Below are positions 32,535 through 39,601 of a stretch of 39,601 nucleotides of DNA, in pieces. Under the pieces are notes generated by a model, which worked only from the letters and a program-made list of their open reading frames with translations, had not been told where the DNA came from and made no database searches. Made by a program: the position numbers and the translations under genes. The DNA is from Bacteroidota bacterium (lineage in GTDB: Bacteria > Bacteroidota > Bacteroidia > Bacteroidales > UBA1715): positions 1 through 39,601 of the forward strand of contig WQTX01000014.1 of assembly GCA_009786075.1 (NCBI GenBank), in the 5' to 3' direction. Numbering within the stretch: the first letter of the stretch is position 1; the number at the start of each line of letters is the position of its first letter.

Positions 32535-33464
32535 TTATATCAAATGTGAGGTGTTTAAGTTTCCAAGACTAACGGTTATCATACGTTGCGATTCGGCTCG
32601 TTGCCAGCGGCTTGCTATTTGAATGTGCACATTATATACAATCAATTCCGATTCTTTTGATTTGATTTCGCCGATTTTGAGCACATCGGAATTGATAACG
32701 CCAAATTCACGGGTGCTGTGTTTTGCAAAAATAGCATCGGGATTGTGTTCCAAAATAGTGAAATCGTAACTGCCTTGTATGTCGTAGATATTGGCAACAT
32801 CGTCGATTGTAATAAGTTGCAGGTTTTCCAATCCGTCGATATTGAGTGTAAACCAATCGTACACATTTTGGTCGATAATGCAACGGTTGAGCGTATCTTT
32901 GGTCAAAATACGGGCATTGTTTATAACTGCCGAGCCGTAATGACTTTTGTCGAAATAATACAAACTATCGTAGGTAATAGCATAACGCAAACTTGCGCCG
33001 CCCACTATTTTACGCAGTTTCGGAAAAAAGTGATATGAATTGTAAGCTCTGAGCACAATTGCAAAATTGCAGGCAAAGAGCAATGCGTGTAGCGGAATGT
33101 CGAAAATCACAAAACCGCCGTCTCCGGTTGATATAAAATTTTCTTCGATTTCGTTTTTCGTATATTTTTGAAACAAAAATGCGTGGTTTTTGAAACACAT
33201 ATCTATGGTTTCGTTAAACAAAATTTTGAACATAAACGGCACCAACGATTGTTCAAATTTTTCGTACGAACTGTATTTGTAAATGTCGATACCCAACACT
33301 GATTTACGATTAATATTTTCAATATCAACATATTGCGTTAGGCGTTGTTTGAGGTCGTATTCTTTGGGAATAAGATTTACTTTTTCAAACACATATTTTT
33401 CGTCGAAATCTTCGAGCAAACGGGTAATTTGTTCGTAATCGAGCAAGCGGGTTGTTTTGTTCAT
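32535..33464 (-). CDS. class III nucleotidyl cyclase-like protein
   Basis: The 309-residue protein has the spaced motifs of a class III adenylate/guanylate cyclase domain: VLGIDIYKYSSYEKF (metal aspartate D60), FISTGDGGFVIF (second metal aspartate D115 in GDG), GGASLRYAITYD (R160), and YGSAVINNARIL (N183 and R185, matching the G-x-x-V-N-x-A-x-R motif). The N-terminal 50 residues are helical; no membrane or signal sequence is seen. The family makes cAMP, cGMP or, in Pycsar phage defence, cyclic pyrimidines. No effector gene is adjacent, so a defence role is not supported. The start is set by the -7 box at 33481-33488. Confidence 0.6.
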   Translation of the reverse strand: MNKTTRLLDYEQITRLLEDFDEKYVFEKVNLIPKEYDLKQRLTQYVDIENINRKSVLGIDIYKYSSYEKFEQSLVPFMFKILFNETIDMCFKNHAFLFQKYTKNEIEENFISTGDGGFVIFDIPLHALLFACNFAIVLRAYNSYHFFPKLRKIVGGASLRYAITYDSLYYFDKSHYGSAVINNARILTKDTLNRCIIDQNVYDWFTLNIDGLENLQLITIDDVANIYDIQGSYDFTILEHNPDAIFAKHSTREFGVINSDVLKIGEIKSKESELIVYNVHIQIASRWQRAESQRMITVSLGNLNTSHLI

Positions 33465-33480
33465 ACTGCGTAGTTTTTTA

Positions 33481-33488
33481 CAAAAATA
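33481..33488 (-). promoter_or_regulatory. -7 box for the cyclase-like gene (TATTTTTG)
   Basis: An exact TAnnTTTG on the minus strand, 16 bp upstream of the start at 33464. Confidence 0.62.
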
Positions 33489-33547
33489 CAAATCAATGAA
33501 CAATTAACAATGAATAATTAACAATTAATTTAGGAAACATTAAAAAC

Positions 33548-33582
33548 AAAAACGGCAAACCTGAAAATGGTTTGCCGTTTTT
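33548..33582 (-). terminator. intrinsic terminator of the T9SS repeat-protein gene
   Basis: A perfect 14-bp stem (33548-33561 with 33569-33582) with A and T runs. It is preceded on the minus strand by another hairpin at 33600-33632 (GTAGAGACG/CGTCTCTAC), a common repeat word in this phylum. Confidence 0.85.
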
Positions 33583-33653
33583 GTGTTTGTAAAGTGGTTG
33601 TAGAGACGAATAATTTTAGTATCCGTCTCTACGGTTGCGCACCGAAATATCGG

Positions 33654-36600
33654 TTATTGTTTCACCACTTTTACTACTTTTTTGCCGTTTATCTGCAAGA
33701 AATACACTCCTTTCGCATAGTTCGACAAGTCTATTTCGTTGCCGAAACCGCTGTATAACAATCCGCCTTGTTGATTGAGCAGTTTAACTTTGGCTTCAGC
33801 TGAAAGGAACACTTTGTCGGAAGTTGGGTTTGGATACACGTTGATATCAACAGCGTTTACGCCTTCTGCCGATGTAAGGAGTTCATCATGGAAGTATTGG
33901 TCGAATCTCTCCACATCACCCGTTTTAAGCGTTACTATCAGATTGTTGCGAGTATCTAAATATTTAAGGAATTTAGCTCCCGAAACATCGAGTGAACCGA
34001 GTTGGTTGCTACTGCAATCCAATCCCATAAGATATGGTAAGCACGACACATTGAGCGAAGTGAGGTTATTGTTTTGCACATACAAATATTGAAGACCGGT
34101 AAAATAACAGATACCTGTAAGGTCGGTAATACCCAATCCCGCAAGATTCAATGTTCTCACACCTTGCATTTGGTCGCAAGTAATGTAGCCGTCTTTAGCG
34201 AAGTTAGCCAAAACAAACACTCTGAAATTAACATCGGGGAAGTTTACTGCGGTTACAGCAATAACGCACTCGCGAGGTTGTGGAATAAGAACCTTAGAAG
34301 TACTACAGCCTACGGTCAAAGCATCGCCACTGTACAAGAACGCATCTAAGTATTGTACGCCGCAAATTTCGCATATAGCTTCGTATTTAGCAGGGCTTTC
34401 GCAGGTTGCAGGGCTTATCAGTGCACCAAGTTCCGAGAAAATGTGTGCACAAGGTTCATTACCGGTGCAATTGCAAGTAAGTTCATTGCCCTTACCTTTG
34501 TTATTGCCGGCGCCGTTACCATTGCCATTGCCGTTACCATTGCCATTGCCGTTACCATTGCCATTACCTTCGCCACCTCTGTTTTCGCAATCTAAAACCC
34601 ATTTAGCTGCGCCTTTATTAATCGCATCAACCGGAAGCGGATTACCGCAATAATTCAACGATTGAAGATGTTCTAAGCACGATACATCGAGCCAAGTGAG
34701 CTTATTGTTTTCAACCGACAATTCTTTAATGTTGTCGAAAAAGCAAAGACCTGTTGGGTCGGCAATGCCTAAATTCGAAATATCTAATTTTTGTACGCTT
34801 AGTGCTTGTTCGCAAGTAATATAGCCATCGCCGTCGGTGTCGAATTTAGTTGCAACAAACTCATAGAAATTATTGTCGGGGAAGTTGACTTCGTTTAGAG
34901 CAATAACACACACGTCGGCAGGAGGAGGACAAGTTAAGGCTTCAACTTCGTCAAGAATATCTCGATGACCGTCGCAATTACTTACACGAGCCGTATAGCC
35001 TTTTCGGGTACAAGTTGGCGGCATTGTTATAATTGTATAATTGTGTCCCAAAGCAGCAACGAAATCGCTGTCATACGAATCGCCGCAACGAGAACAAGTG
35101 TAGGTTGAGAAACCTTGTTCATCGCACGTTGGTGCTGTTATTGCCGTAACTCTATGGTTGTGTCCCAAAGCAGCAATCACATCGCTGATAACTTCCACAG
35201 CGCCGCAAATAGATGTTGTATAACCATCTCCGGTACAAGTCGGAGGAGTTATTACAACTTTATCATAACCCGATGCAGGAACTACTTCTGTTTCTATACC
35301 CAATTTACCGCAAACCGAACATTTCTCGGTTTTCACACCGTCGGTTGCACAAGTGGCTGCAGTTGTAATTTGCCATTCGGTAAATTTGTGCCCCGCAGCG
35401 GGAATTACTTGTGTAATTTCGTGTGTGCAACCGGCACGAGTACAGGCTTTAAATTCTAAGCCGTTATTTTCGCAGTCGGCAGCTGCTCGTTCCGTCCATG
35501 TTGCGGGATAGTTGTGTCCCAATGCAGCAACATAATTGTCGATATATTGACTGCCGTTACAAGCACTTGTATAGGTAGTGAAACCTTGTGCCGTACAAGT
35601 TGGCAGAGTTACAACACCAGTGTAACCGTGGTTTAATGCCGGAATTGCCTGTGTTTTTGTTCCGGTAGCTCCGCAAACGGCGCATTTTTCGATTTCTAAT
35701 CCTGCAACTCCGCAATCGGCGGGTGTTACAACTTGCCATTCGGTAAATTTGTGTCCCGCAGCGGGAATTACTTGTGTAATTTCGTGTGTGCAACCGGCAC
35801 GAGTACAGGCTTTAAATTCTAAACCGGTAGTTGTGCAACCGGCAGGGGTTCGTACCGTCCATGTTGCGGGATAGTTGTGCCCCAATGCAGCAACATAATT
35901 GTCGATATATTGACTGCCGTTACAAGCACTTGTATAGGTAGTGAAACCTTGTGCCGTACAAGTTGGCAGAGTTACAACACCGGTGTAATTGTGAGGCAAT
36001 GCAGGAATTACTTGTGTATCTTCAACATTGCAACCGTCGCGAGCACAAACTTTAAATTCTAAACCTGCAACTTCGCAGTCGGCAGGGTCTCGTACAGTCC
36101 AAGGTTCAGACCAATCGTGTCCTAACGCAGGGATTACTACGGAGTTTGGTCCGTGGTCTCCGCAAATAGGGCATTGTTCCCATTTTAAACCGGTGGTTGT
36201 ACAAGTAGGGAATACCGTAGTATCCCAATCGGTAAATCCATCGTCGTGTCCACATGGTAAATAAATCAAGGTAATTGTACCGGTTATCCATTGGGGGCGG
36301 GATATGTTTGTATTGTCGCTTAGAATTATTTCTGACGAAAAAGGCGTAGAGAGAATAGTGTTAGAGGTGCTTATCAAAAAGCCGCCACTGTATGAGATAC
36401 CGGGCACAAACAGCGCTATCTGAGGATTATTCAACGCAACAGGTGCGCGGTACGAACCGGGTCTGCCCACCATAACGAGGGTTACTTGCTGATTACTTGC
36501 ATTTATAGTTTCGAGGCTTCCACCATTTATTCCTGACAAATCAAGCATAGTAATCGCATTGCCGGAGCAATTCAAAGTTTTAAGATGTGTCCAAATTCCA

Positions 36601-36842
36601 ATTCCGGTTAGGTCTTTTATTCCTTTATTGGAGCAATCCATAACAGTAGCAGAAGCTTTACCGCCCTGCAAATCGGAATTCTTGATAGGATTTCCGTACG
36701 TTGTTGCTACCCACGCCCTAAAAATTGGGTCGGGGAAAGTAGTTGCGTTTACAGGAAAGTCCATTTGTGCAAACGCTCCCGCCGTCATTGCTACGAGCAA
36801 TAGGCAGATTCCAAATGTTTTTGTTAGTAAGTGTTTAATCAT
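33654..36842 (-). CDS. large T9SS-exported repeat protein with Cys-rich and leucine-rich-like modules
   Basis: The 1062-residue protein has a signal peptide (ending GAFAQ, about residue 25). Three modules of the type NFPDxxFxxFV..DGYITCxQ..L.L.GI.DLTG.. are leucine-rich-like. Between them lies a long series of about 40-residue repeats with CxxCG or CTRAGC motifs and a terminal A-L-G-H-N/D sequence (CAVCGATGTKTQAIPALNHG), a surface-protein repeat style I know mostly from Firmicutes. A Gly-Asn tract (about GNGNGN x9) links modules two and three. The end (INVYPNPTSDKVFLSAEA to FLQINGKKVVKVVKQ) is a type A C-terminal sorting domain for type IX secretion. It is probably attached to or released from the cell surface; ligand unknown. 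Confidence 0.88.
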   Translation of the reverse strand: MIKHLLTKTFGICLLLVAMTAGAFAQMDFPVNATTFPDPIFRAWVATTYGNPIKNSDLQGGKASATVMDCSNKGIKDLTGIGIWTHLKTLNCSGNAITMLDLSGINGGSLETINASNQQVTLVMVGRPGSYRAPVALNNPQIALFVPGISYSGGFLISTSNTILSTPFSSEIILSDNTNISRPQWITGTITLIYLPCGHDDGFTDWDTTVFPTCTTTGLKWEQCPICGDHGPNSVVIPALGHDWSEPWTVRDPADCEVAGLEFKVCARDGCNVEDTQVIPALPHNYTGVVTLPTCTAQGFTTYTSACNGSQYIDNYVAALGHNYPATWTVRTPAGCTTTGLEFKACTRAGCTHEITQVIPAAGHKFTEWQVVTPADCGVAGLEIEKCAVCGATGTKTQAIPALNHGYTGVVTLPTCTAQGFTTYTSACNGSQYIDNYVAALGHNYPATWTERAAADCENNGLEFKACTRAGCTHEITQVIPAAGHKFTEWQITTAATCATDGVKTEKCSVCGKLGIETEVVPASGYDKVVITPPTCTGDGYTTSICGAVEVISDVIAALGHNHRVTAITAPTCDEQGFSTYTCSRCGDSYDSDFVAALGHNYTIITMPPTCTRKGYTARVSNCDGHRDILDEVEALTCPPPADVCVIALNEVNFPDNNFYEFVATKFDTDGDGYITCEQALSVQKLDISNLGIADPTGLCFFDNIKELSVENNKLTWLDVSCLEHLQSLNYCGNPLPVDAINKGAAKWVLDCENRGGEGNGNGNGNGNGNGNGNGNGAGNNKGKGNELTCNCTGNEPCAHIFSELGALISPATCESPAKYEAICEICGVQYLDAFLYSGDALTVGCSTSKVLIPQPRECVIAVTAVNFPDVNFRVFVLANFAKDGYITCDQMQGVRTLNLAGLGITDLTGICYFTGLQYLYVQNNNLTSLNVSCLPYLMGLDCSSNQLGSLDVSGAKFLKYLDTRNNLIVTLKTGDVERFDQYFHDELLTSAEGVNAVDINVYPNPTSDKVFLSAEAKVKLLNQQGGLLYSGFGNEIDLSNYAKGVYFLQINGKKVVKVVKQ
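34501..34570. repeat. 18-bp tandem repeat encoding the Gly-Asn tract
   Basis: Units of CCGTTACCATTGCCATTG repeat about three times with partial copies. It is in frame in the T9SS gene, so copy-number change would lengthen or shorten the linker without breaking the frame. Confidence 0.85.
35371..35993. repeat. 363-bp direct duplication inside the T9SS gene
   Basis: The stretch from 35371 to about 35630 recurs at 35734 to about 35993 (offset 363, exactly 121 codons). Two near-identical blocks of about 90 and 125 bp are separated by a diverged patch of about 40 bp (35461-35500 versus 35824-35863). Confidence 0.88.
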
Positions 36843-37301
36843 GTTATAAATTTAAAGAGTTAATAATATATATATGTATGCACAACTGTATGCTTACTAC
36901 CGTTACAGTAACACGAGCCGGAAATTGGCGAGCGAATATGTGTTTTATGAGATTTCATATTCTTTGTGTTTTTAAAAACAATGCAAGCTGTCTGCATTTA
37001 TTGTGTTCATTACCAATGTACAAACGTACAATATTTTATTACAAAATGCAAGTTTTTTTTGTGTTATTTTTGCTTTTTACTGTTTTTTGAGCATAAACGC
37101 TTATATTTTTATTGTGAAAAAACCCATATAATTGTTGTGAGAAACCTCATGTAAAAACATGATAATAATCATACTTTAATTATATGGAGTTTGTTTATAA
37201 TTTATTTTCGGTAGTTTTACATCGTGCAAATAATTTATAATTTAAATTGACTTTCATCGAACTTTGTTTCATAATTTATAATTAAAGTCTATTTTTGCGC
37301 C
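36843..37301. other. gene-free AT-rich stretch
   Basis: No convincing gene is seen. The word ATAATTTATAAT recurs near 37195, 37231 and 37271. A minus-strand TACGTTTG (37021-37028) could be a distant -7 box for the T9SS gene. A 70-residue open frame at 36878-37090 has no protein-like features. Confidence 0.5.
37290..37297 (+). promoter_or_regulatory. -7 box very close to the glycosyltransferase start (TATTTTTG)
   Basis: An exact TAnnTTTG, with a TTTG at 37263-37266 as a possible -33 element. It ends only 4 bp before the ATG at 37302, so transcription would begin at or inside the start codon. Confidence 0.5.
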
Positions 37302-38453
37302 ATGATTGAAATAAAATACATAACCATAGAAATAGCGCTTACTTACGCACTATTAGCTTTTGCAGCGCTGCAAGTGTTTTATTATATGTTCTTTTATATG
37401 CGTTTGGTGTTTGCAAAACGCAAGCAACCGGCAGAAAACAATCAAGTACCCATTTCGGTAATTATTTGTGCCAAAAATCAAGAAGATAATTTGCGGAAAT
37501 TTCTTCCCATAGTGTTGGAACAAAATTATAAAAATTATGAAGTAGTTGTAGTAAACGATTGTTCCACAGACGATACCGAATTTTTGCTGCCGCAATTGCA
37601 AAAAAAATATGCACACCTGCGTTCCACTTTTATAAAAGAAGATACACGATTTAAACACGGAAAAAAACTTGCCGTAACCATAGGAATAAAAGCTGCCCGT
37701 TACGATTATTTTGTGTTTATTGATGCCGATTGTTACCCCGAAAGCGCCGATTGGTTACAGGCAATAAGCAATAAATTCCGGAACAACAAACAATTGGTGC
37801 TAGGCTACGGTGGGTACGAAAGCAAAGCGGGAATGTTGGACAAACTTGTACGCTACGATACTTTGCAAGTTGCCATGAATTATTTATCGTTTGCCCACGC
37901 CGGCTTGCCCTACATGGGCGTGGGGCGCAATATGGCTTACTCTCGTGAGGCGTATATGAAAAGCAGCCGTTTTACGAAACACTACCATATACTTTCGGGC
38001 GACGATGACCTGTTTGTAAGCGAAATTGGGCGACGACACAATACGGCAATAGAAATTTCGCCGCAATCAATTACTCGTTCCTTGCAGGTTGATACCTTTG
38101 CGCAGTGGTGCGCTCAAAAACGCCGCCACTTGACAAGTTCCAAAAAATATAGATTTATTCATAAATTCTTGTTAGCACTCGAACCATTTTCACGGGAAAT
38201 GTTTTATTTGTTTGCGGTTTTTTATGCGCTGTTATACGTTTTTGCCGGTTGGTCGCATTTATTTGAGTTTGTGGTTTCGGCAGTTGCGCTACGCTTTGTG
38301 TTGCAACATATAATTGTAGGATTTACGGCAAAACGCCTTAACGAAAAAGGTTTATTCCCCTATATTGTGCTTTTCGATATATATTTGCCGCTGAGTACGG
38401 CGTGGTTTTTTGTGCAGAATAAAATGAGGAGGAATCGGCAGTTGCGGTGGTAA
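37302..38453 (+). CDS. membrane glycosyltransferase, GT2 family
   Basis: The 383-residue protein has an N-terminal membrane helix (about 10-34), a GT-A catalytic domain and two or more C-terminal helices (about 300-375). Motifs: PISVIICAKNQEDNL, VVVVNDCSTDDTE (nucleotide-sugar binding), VFIDADCYPE (DxD-type D141/D143), SGDDDLFV (catalytic acid region) and QWCAQKRRH (in place of QxxRW). The family builds or extends surface polysaccharides or glycolipids; the sugar is unknown. The N-terminal helix looks real, so the start is kept even though the -7 box is close. Confidence 0.9.
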   Translation: MIEIKYITIEIALTYALLAFAALQVFYYMFFYMRLVFAKRKQPAENNQVPISVIICAKNQEDNLRKFLPIVLEQNYKNYEVVVVNDCSTDDTEFLLPQLQKKYAHLRSTFIKEDTRFKHGKKLAVTIGIKAARYDYFVFIDADCYPESADWLQAISNKFRNNKQLVLGYGGYESKAGMLDKLVRYDTLQVAMNYLSFAHAGLPYMGVGRNMAYSREAYMKSSRFTKHYHILSGDDDLFVSEIGRRHNTAIEISPQSITRSLQVDTFAQWCAQKRRHLTSSKKYRFIHKFLLALEPFSREMFYLFAVFYALLYVFAGWSHLFEFVVSAVALRFVLQHIIVGFTAKRLNEKGLFPYIVLFDIYLPLSTAWFFVQNKMRRNRQLRW

Positions 38454-38456
38454 ATG

Positions 38457-38536
38457 ATTAGGAGACGAGGGATTAGGGACGAGTTGACAAGGGACAAGGG
38501 ATTAGGGACGAGGGATTAGGAGTTAGGGATTAGGTA
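38457..38536. repeat. word array (AGGGATTAGG / GACGAGGGA type)
   Basis: Irregular repeats of gggattagg, gggacgagg and gacaaggg after the glycosyltransferase. With the next two repeat features it fills the gene-free stretch 38454-38847. Confidence 0.65.
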
Positions 38537-38563
38537 ATGTGAAATAAAAAATTTATAGCAGTT

Positions 38564-38725
38564 CAATATTACGGTGCTACGCACCTTATGTTGCGTTTAT
38601 GTATTTTTACTACAAAGATTAACGGTGCTCTGCACCTTTAAATGCAAACGAAAAAGTTGCGTAGCAACGCAATATTTGTAGTATAAATGTTTGTTGTTAG
38701 CAAGGTGCAGAGCACCGTAATATTG
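38564..38725. repeat. 162-bp palindromic element (ACGGTGCTCTGCACCT family)
   Basis: Arms 38564-38587 and 38702-38725 are inverted copies of 24 bp with two mismatches. A third core copy (ACGGTGCTCTGCACC) lies at 38622-38636, and a small hairpin GTTGCGTAGCAAC at 38653-38665. No gene is inside. Confidence 0.8.
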
Positions 38726-38761
38726 TTATAAATTGTTTATTTCGTGTCCCTAAATTATTTT

Positions 38762-38845
38762 GTATCTATAGTCTAAAAGTCTTGTGTCTTGTATCTAAAA
38801 ACCTCGTATCTCGTATCTAAACCCTCGTACCTAAAAACCTAAAGA
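38762..38845. repeat. word array (CTCGTATCTAAA type)
   Basis: Repeated gtatctaaa, cctcgtatc and acctaaaaacc words directly before rsmG. No -7 box is seen between the array and the gene. Confidence 0.6.
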
Positions 38846-38847
38846 AA

Positions 38848-39471
38848 ATGAAAGAAATCTACGAATATTTCCCCGATTTAACCAAAGTGCAATACGAGCA
38901 GTTTGCACAATTAGACGAATTGTATCGTTTTTGGAATGAGCGCATTAACGTAATTTCACGAAAAGATATTGATAATCTGTATTCACACCATGTGTTGCAC
39001 TCATTGGCAATTGCCCGTTGTTTTGAATTTAAACAAAATAGTTCAATACTTGATGTGGGTACTGGTGGCGGATTCCCGGGTATTCCGCTGGCTATAATGT
39101 TCCCCAAAGTGCAATTTTGTTTGATTGATGCTATTGAGAAAAAAATAAAAGTAGTAAACGAAGTGGCAGGGTCGCTTGGTTTGCAAAACGTGCGGGCGCT
39201 GCAAATGCGCGTTGAAAATTTTCCGGAACGTTTTGATTATGTTGTGAGCCGGGCAGTAACATCATTTCCGGAATTTTACAAAATTGCCCGTAATTCGGTA
39301 AGTACTATTTGTAACAATAAGTTACACAATGGAATAATTTACCTAAAAGGTGGCGATTTTTTTGAAGAAATGAAAGGTTTTAAAAAATATAAAATATTCA
39401 ATATCAGCAATTTTTATACCGATGAGTTTTTTGAAACGAAAAAGATAATTTATTTGCCGGTGGAATATTAG
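38848..39471 (+). CDS. rsmG: 16S rRNA (guanine527-N7)-methyltransferase
   Basis: RsmG methylates G527 of 16S rRNA using S-adenosylmethionine. The 207-residue protein has the family opening (YEQFAQLDELYRFWNERIN, VISRKD, HHVLHSLAI), the SAM loop ILDVGTGGGFPGIPLAI, and the FDYVVSRAVTSF motif. Length is normal. Its spacer on the left is made of repeats. Confidence 0.96.
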   Translation: MKEIYEYFPDLTKVQYEQFAQLDELYRFWNERINVISRKDIDNLYSHHVLHSLAIARCFEFKQNSSILDVGTGGGFPGIPLAIMFPKVQFCLIDAIEKKIKVVNEVAGSLGLQNVRALQMRVENFPERFDYVVSRAVTSFPEFYKIARNSVSTICNNKLHNGIIYLKGGDFFEEMKGFKKYKIFNISNFYTDEFFETKKIIYLPVEY

Positions 39472-39501
39472 AGTCTGTTTAAATTTTATTTAACTCTTAC
39501 T

Positions 39502-39598
39502 CTTCGTGTCTTTTTGTCTTCGTGCCTTCGTGTTTATTTTTTTAAGCGCAAGCGCATTTTTAGTAAACACGAAGACAGAAAGACATGAAGACACGAAG
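39502..39598. repeat. inverted word array (CTTCGTGTCTTT / AAACACGAAGAC)
   Basis: Arms 39502-39536 and 39564-39598 are imperfect inverted copies of about 35 bp around a GCGC-rich centre. The array follows rsmG and runs to the window end; it may terminate transcription. Confidence 0.7.
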
Positions 39599-39601
39599 TT
39601 A

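Noticed and set aside
32535-33464. Pycsar phage-defence operon
   Set aside because: No transmembrane or TIR effector gene is next to the cyclase-like gene; the neighbours are trpS and a surface protein.
34441-34653. Pro/Leu-rich frame opposite the Gly-Asn tract
   Set aside because: It is the antisense reading of the 18-bp tandem repeat.
36878-37090. 70-residue open frame on the plus strand
   Set aside because: It has no domain, signal or codon pattern and lies in an AT-rich spacer.

Overview
The window looks like chromosome of an uncultured, AT-rich member of the Bacteroidetes, probably Bacteroidales-like. The evidence is: the long two-domain IspG; the rpmB-rpmG-DUF4295 cluster; DUF1599, a BT_3928-like DoxX protein and tpiA in a row; a DUF4249 lipoprotein; a type IX secretion C-terminal sorting domain; and TAnnTTTG promoter -7 boxes (the Bacteroidetes primary sigma factor type) in front of many genes. 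Shine-Dalgarno sequences are mostly absent, as usual in this phylum.

Layout. 0-11.6 kb is mainly housekeeping: ispG, a small outer-membrane barrel, the heat-shock pair grpE-dnaJ (minus strand) with a candidate operator, ftsY, a Bro-N/Fic protein, an ornithine aminotransferase, the rpmB-rpmG-DUF4295 operon (DUF4295 carries an apparent 1-nt frameshift), and the minus-strand set DUF1599 / BT_3928-like / tpiA. 11.7-17.0 kb is an accessory island. 17.0-39.6 kb returns to core and envelope functions: folP, an OmpA/TPR lipoprotein, a surface metallopeptidase-like protein, an M23 peptidase, an LptF/G permease, an acyltransferase, tgt, tsaC, DUF4249, dtd, trpS, a cryptic nucleotidyl-cyclase-like protein, a 1062-residue T9SS-exported repeat protein, a GT2 glycosyltransferase and rsmG.

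The island is the main find. It holds a complete diversity-generating retroelement (DGR). The target gene (12767-14569) fuses an N-terminal AbiH abortive-infection domain to a C-terminal FGE-sulfatase/C-type-lectin-like domain whose last 43 codons are the variable region (VR). It is followed by an HRDC-type accessory gene, a 132-bp template repeat (TR, 15197-15328), a structured spacer and a DGR reverse transcriptase. VR and TR differ at 11 positions, and all 11 are adenines in the TR. This suggests an antiphage-type effector with a hypervariable recognition surface. The sequence just downstream of the TR is also a near-perfect reverse complement of the sequence just downstream of the VR, which I cannot match to the standard DGR layout. 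The DGR is flanked by toxin-antitoxin-like genes: a PIN protein with a small partner upstream, and a truncated HigB-like toxin with an intact HigA-like antitoxin downstream. A 130-bp imperfect palindrome lies just before the target promoter.

Intergenic DNA is rich in repeats: nested palindromes, a MITE-like element with 19-bp inverted termini, and locus-specific arrays of short degenerate words. At five genes (DUF1599, folP, lptG, tsaC, dtd) the stop codon lies inside such a repeat, so repeats are rewriting gene 3' ends. No tRNA, rRNA, CRISPR array or transposase gene was seen.
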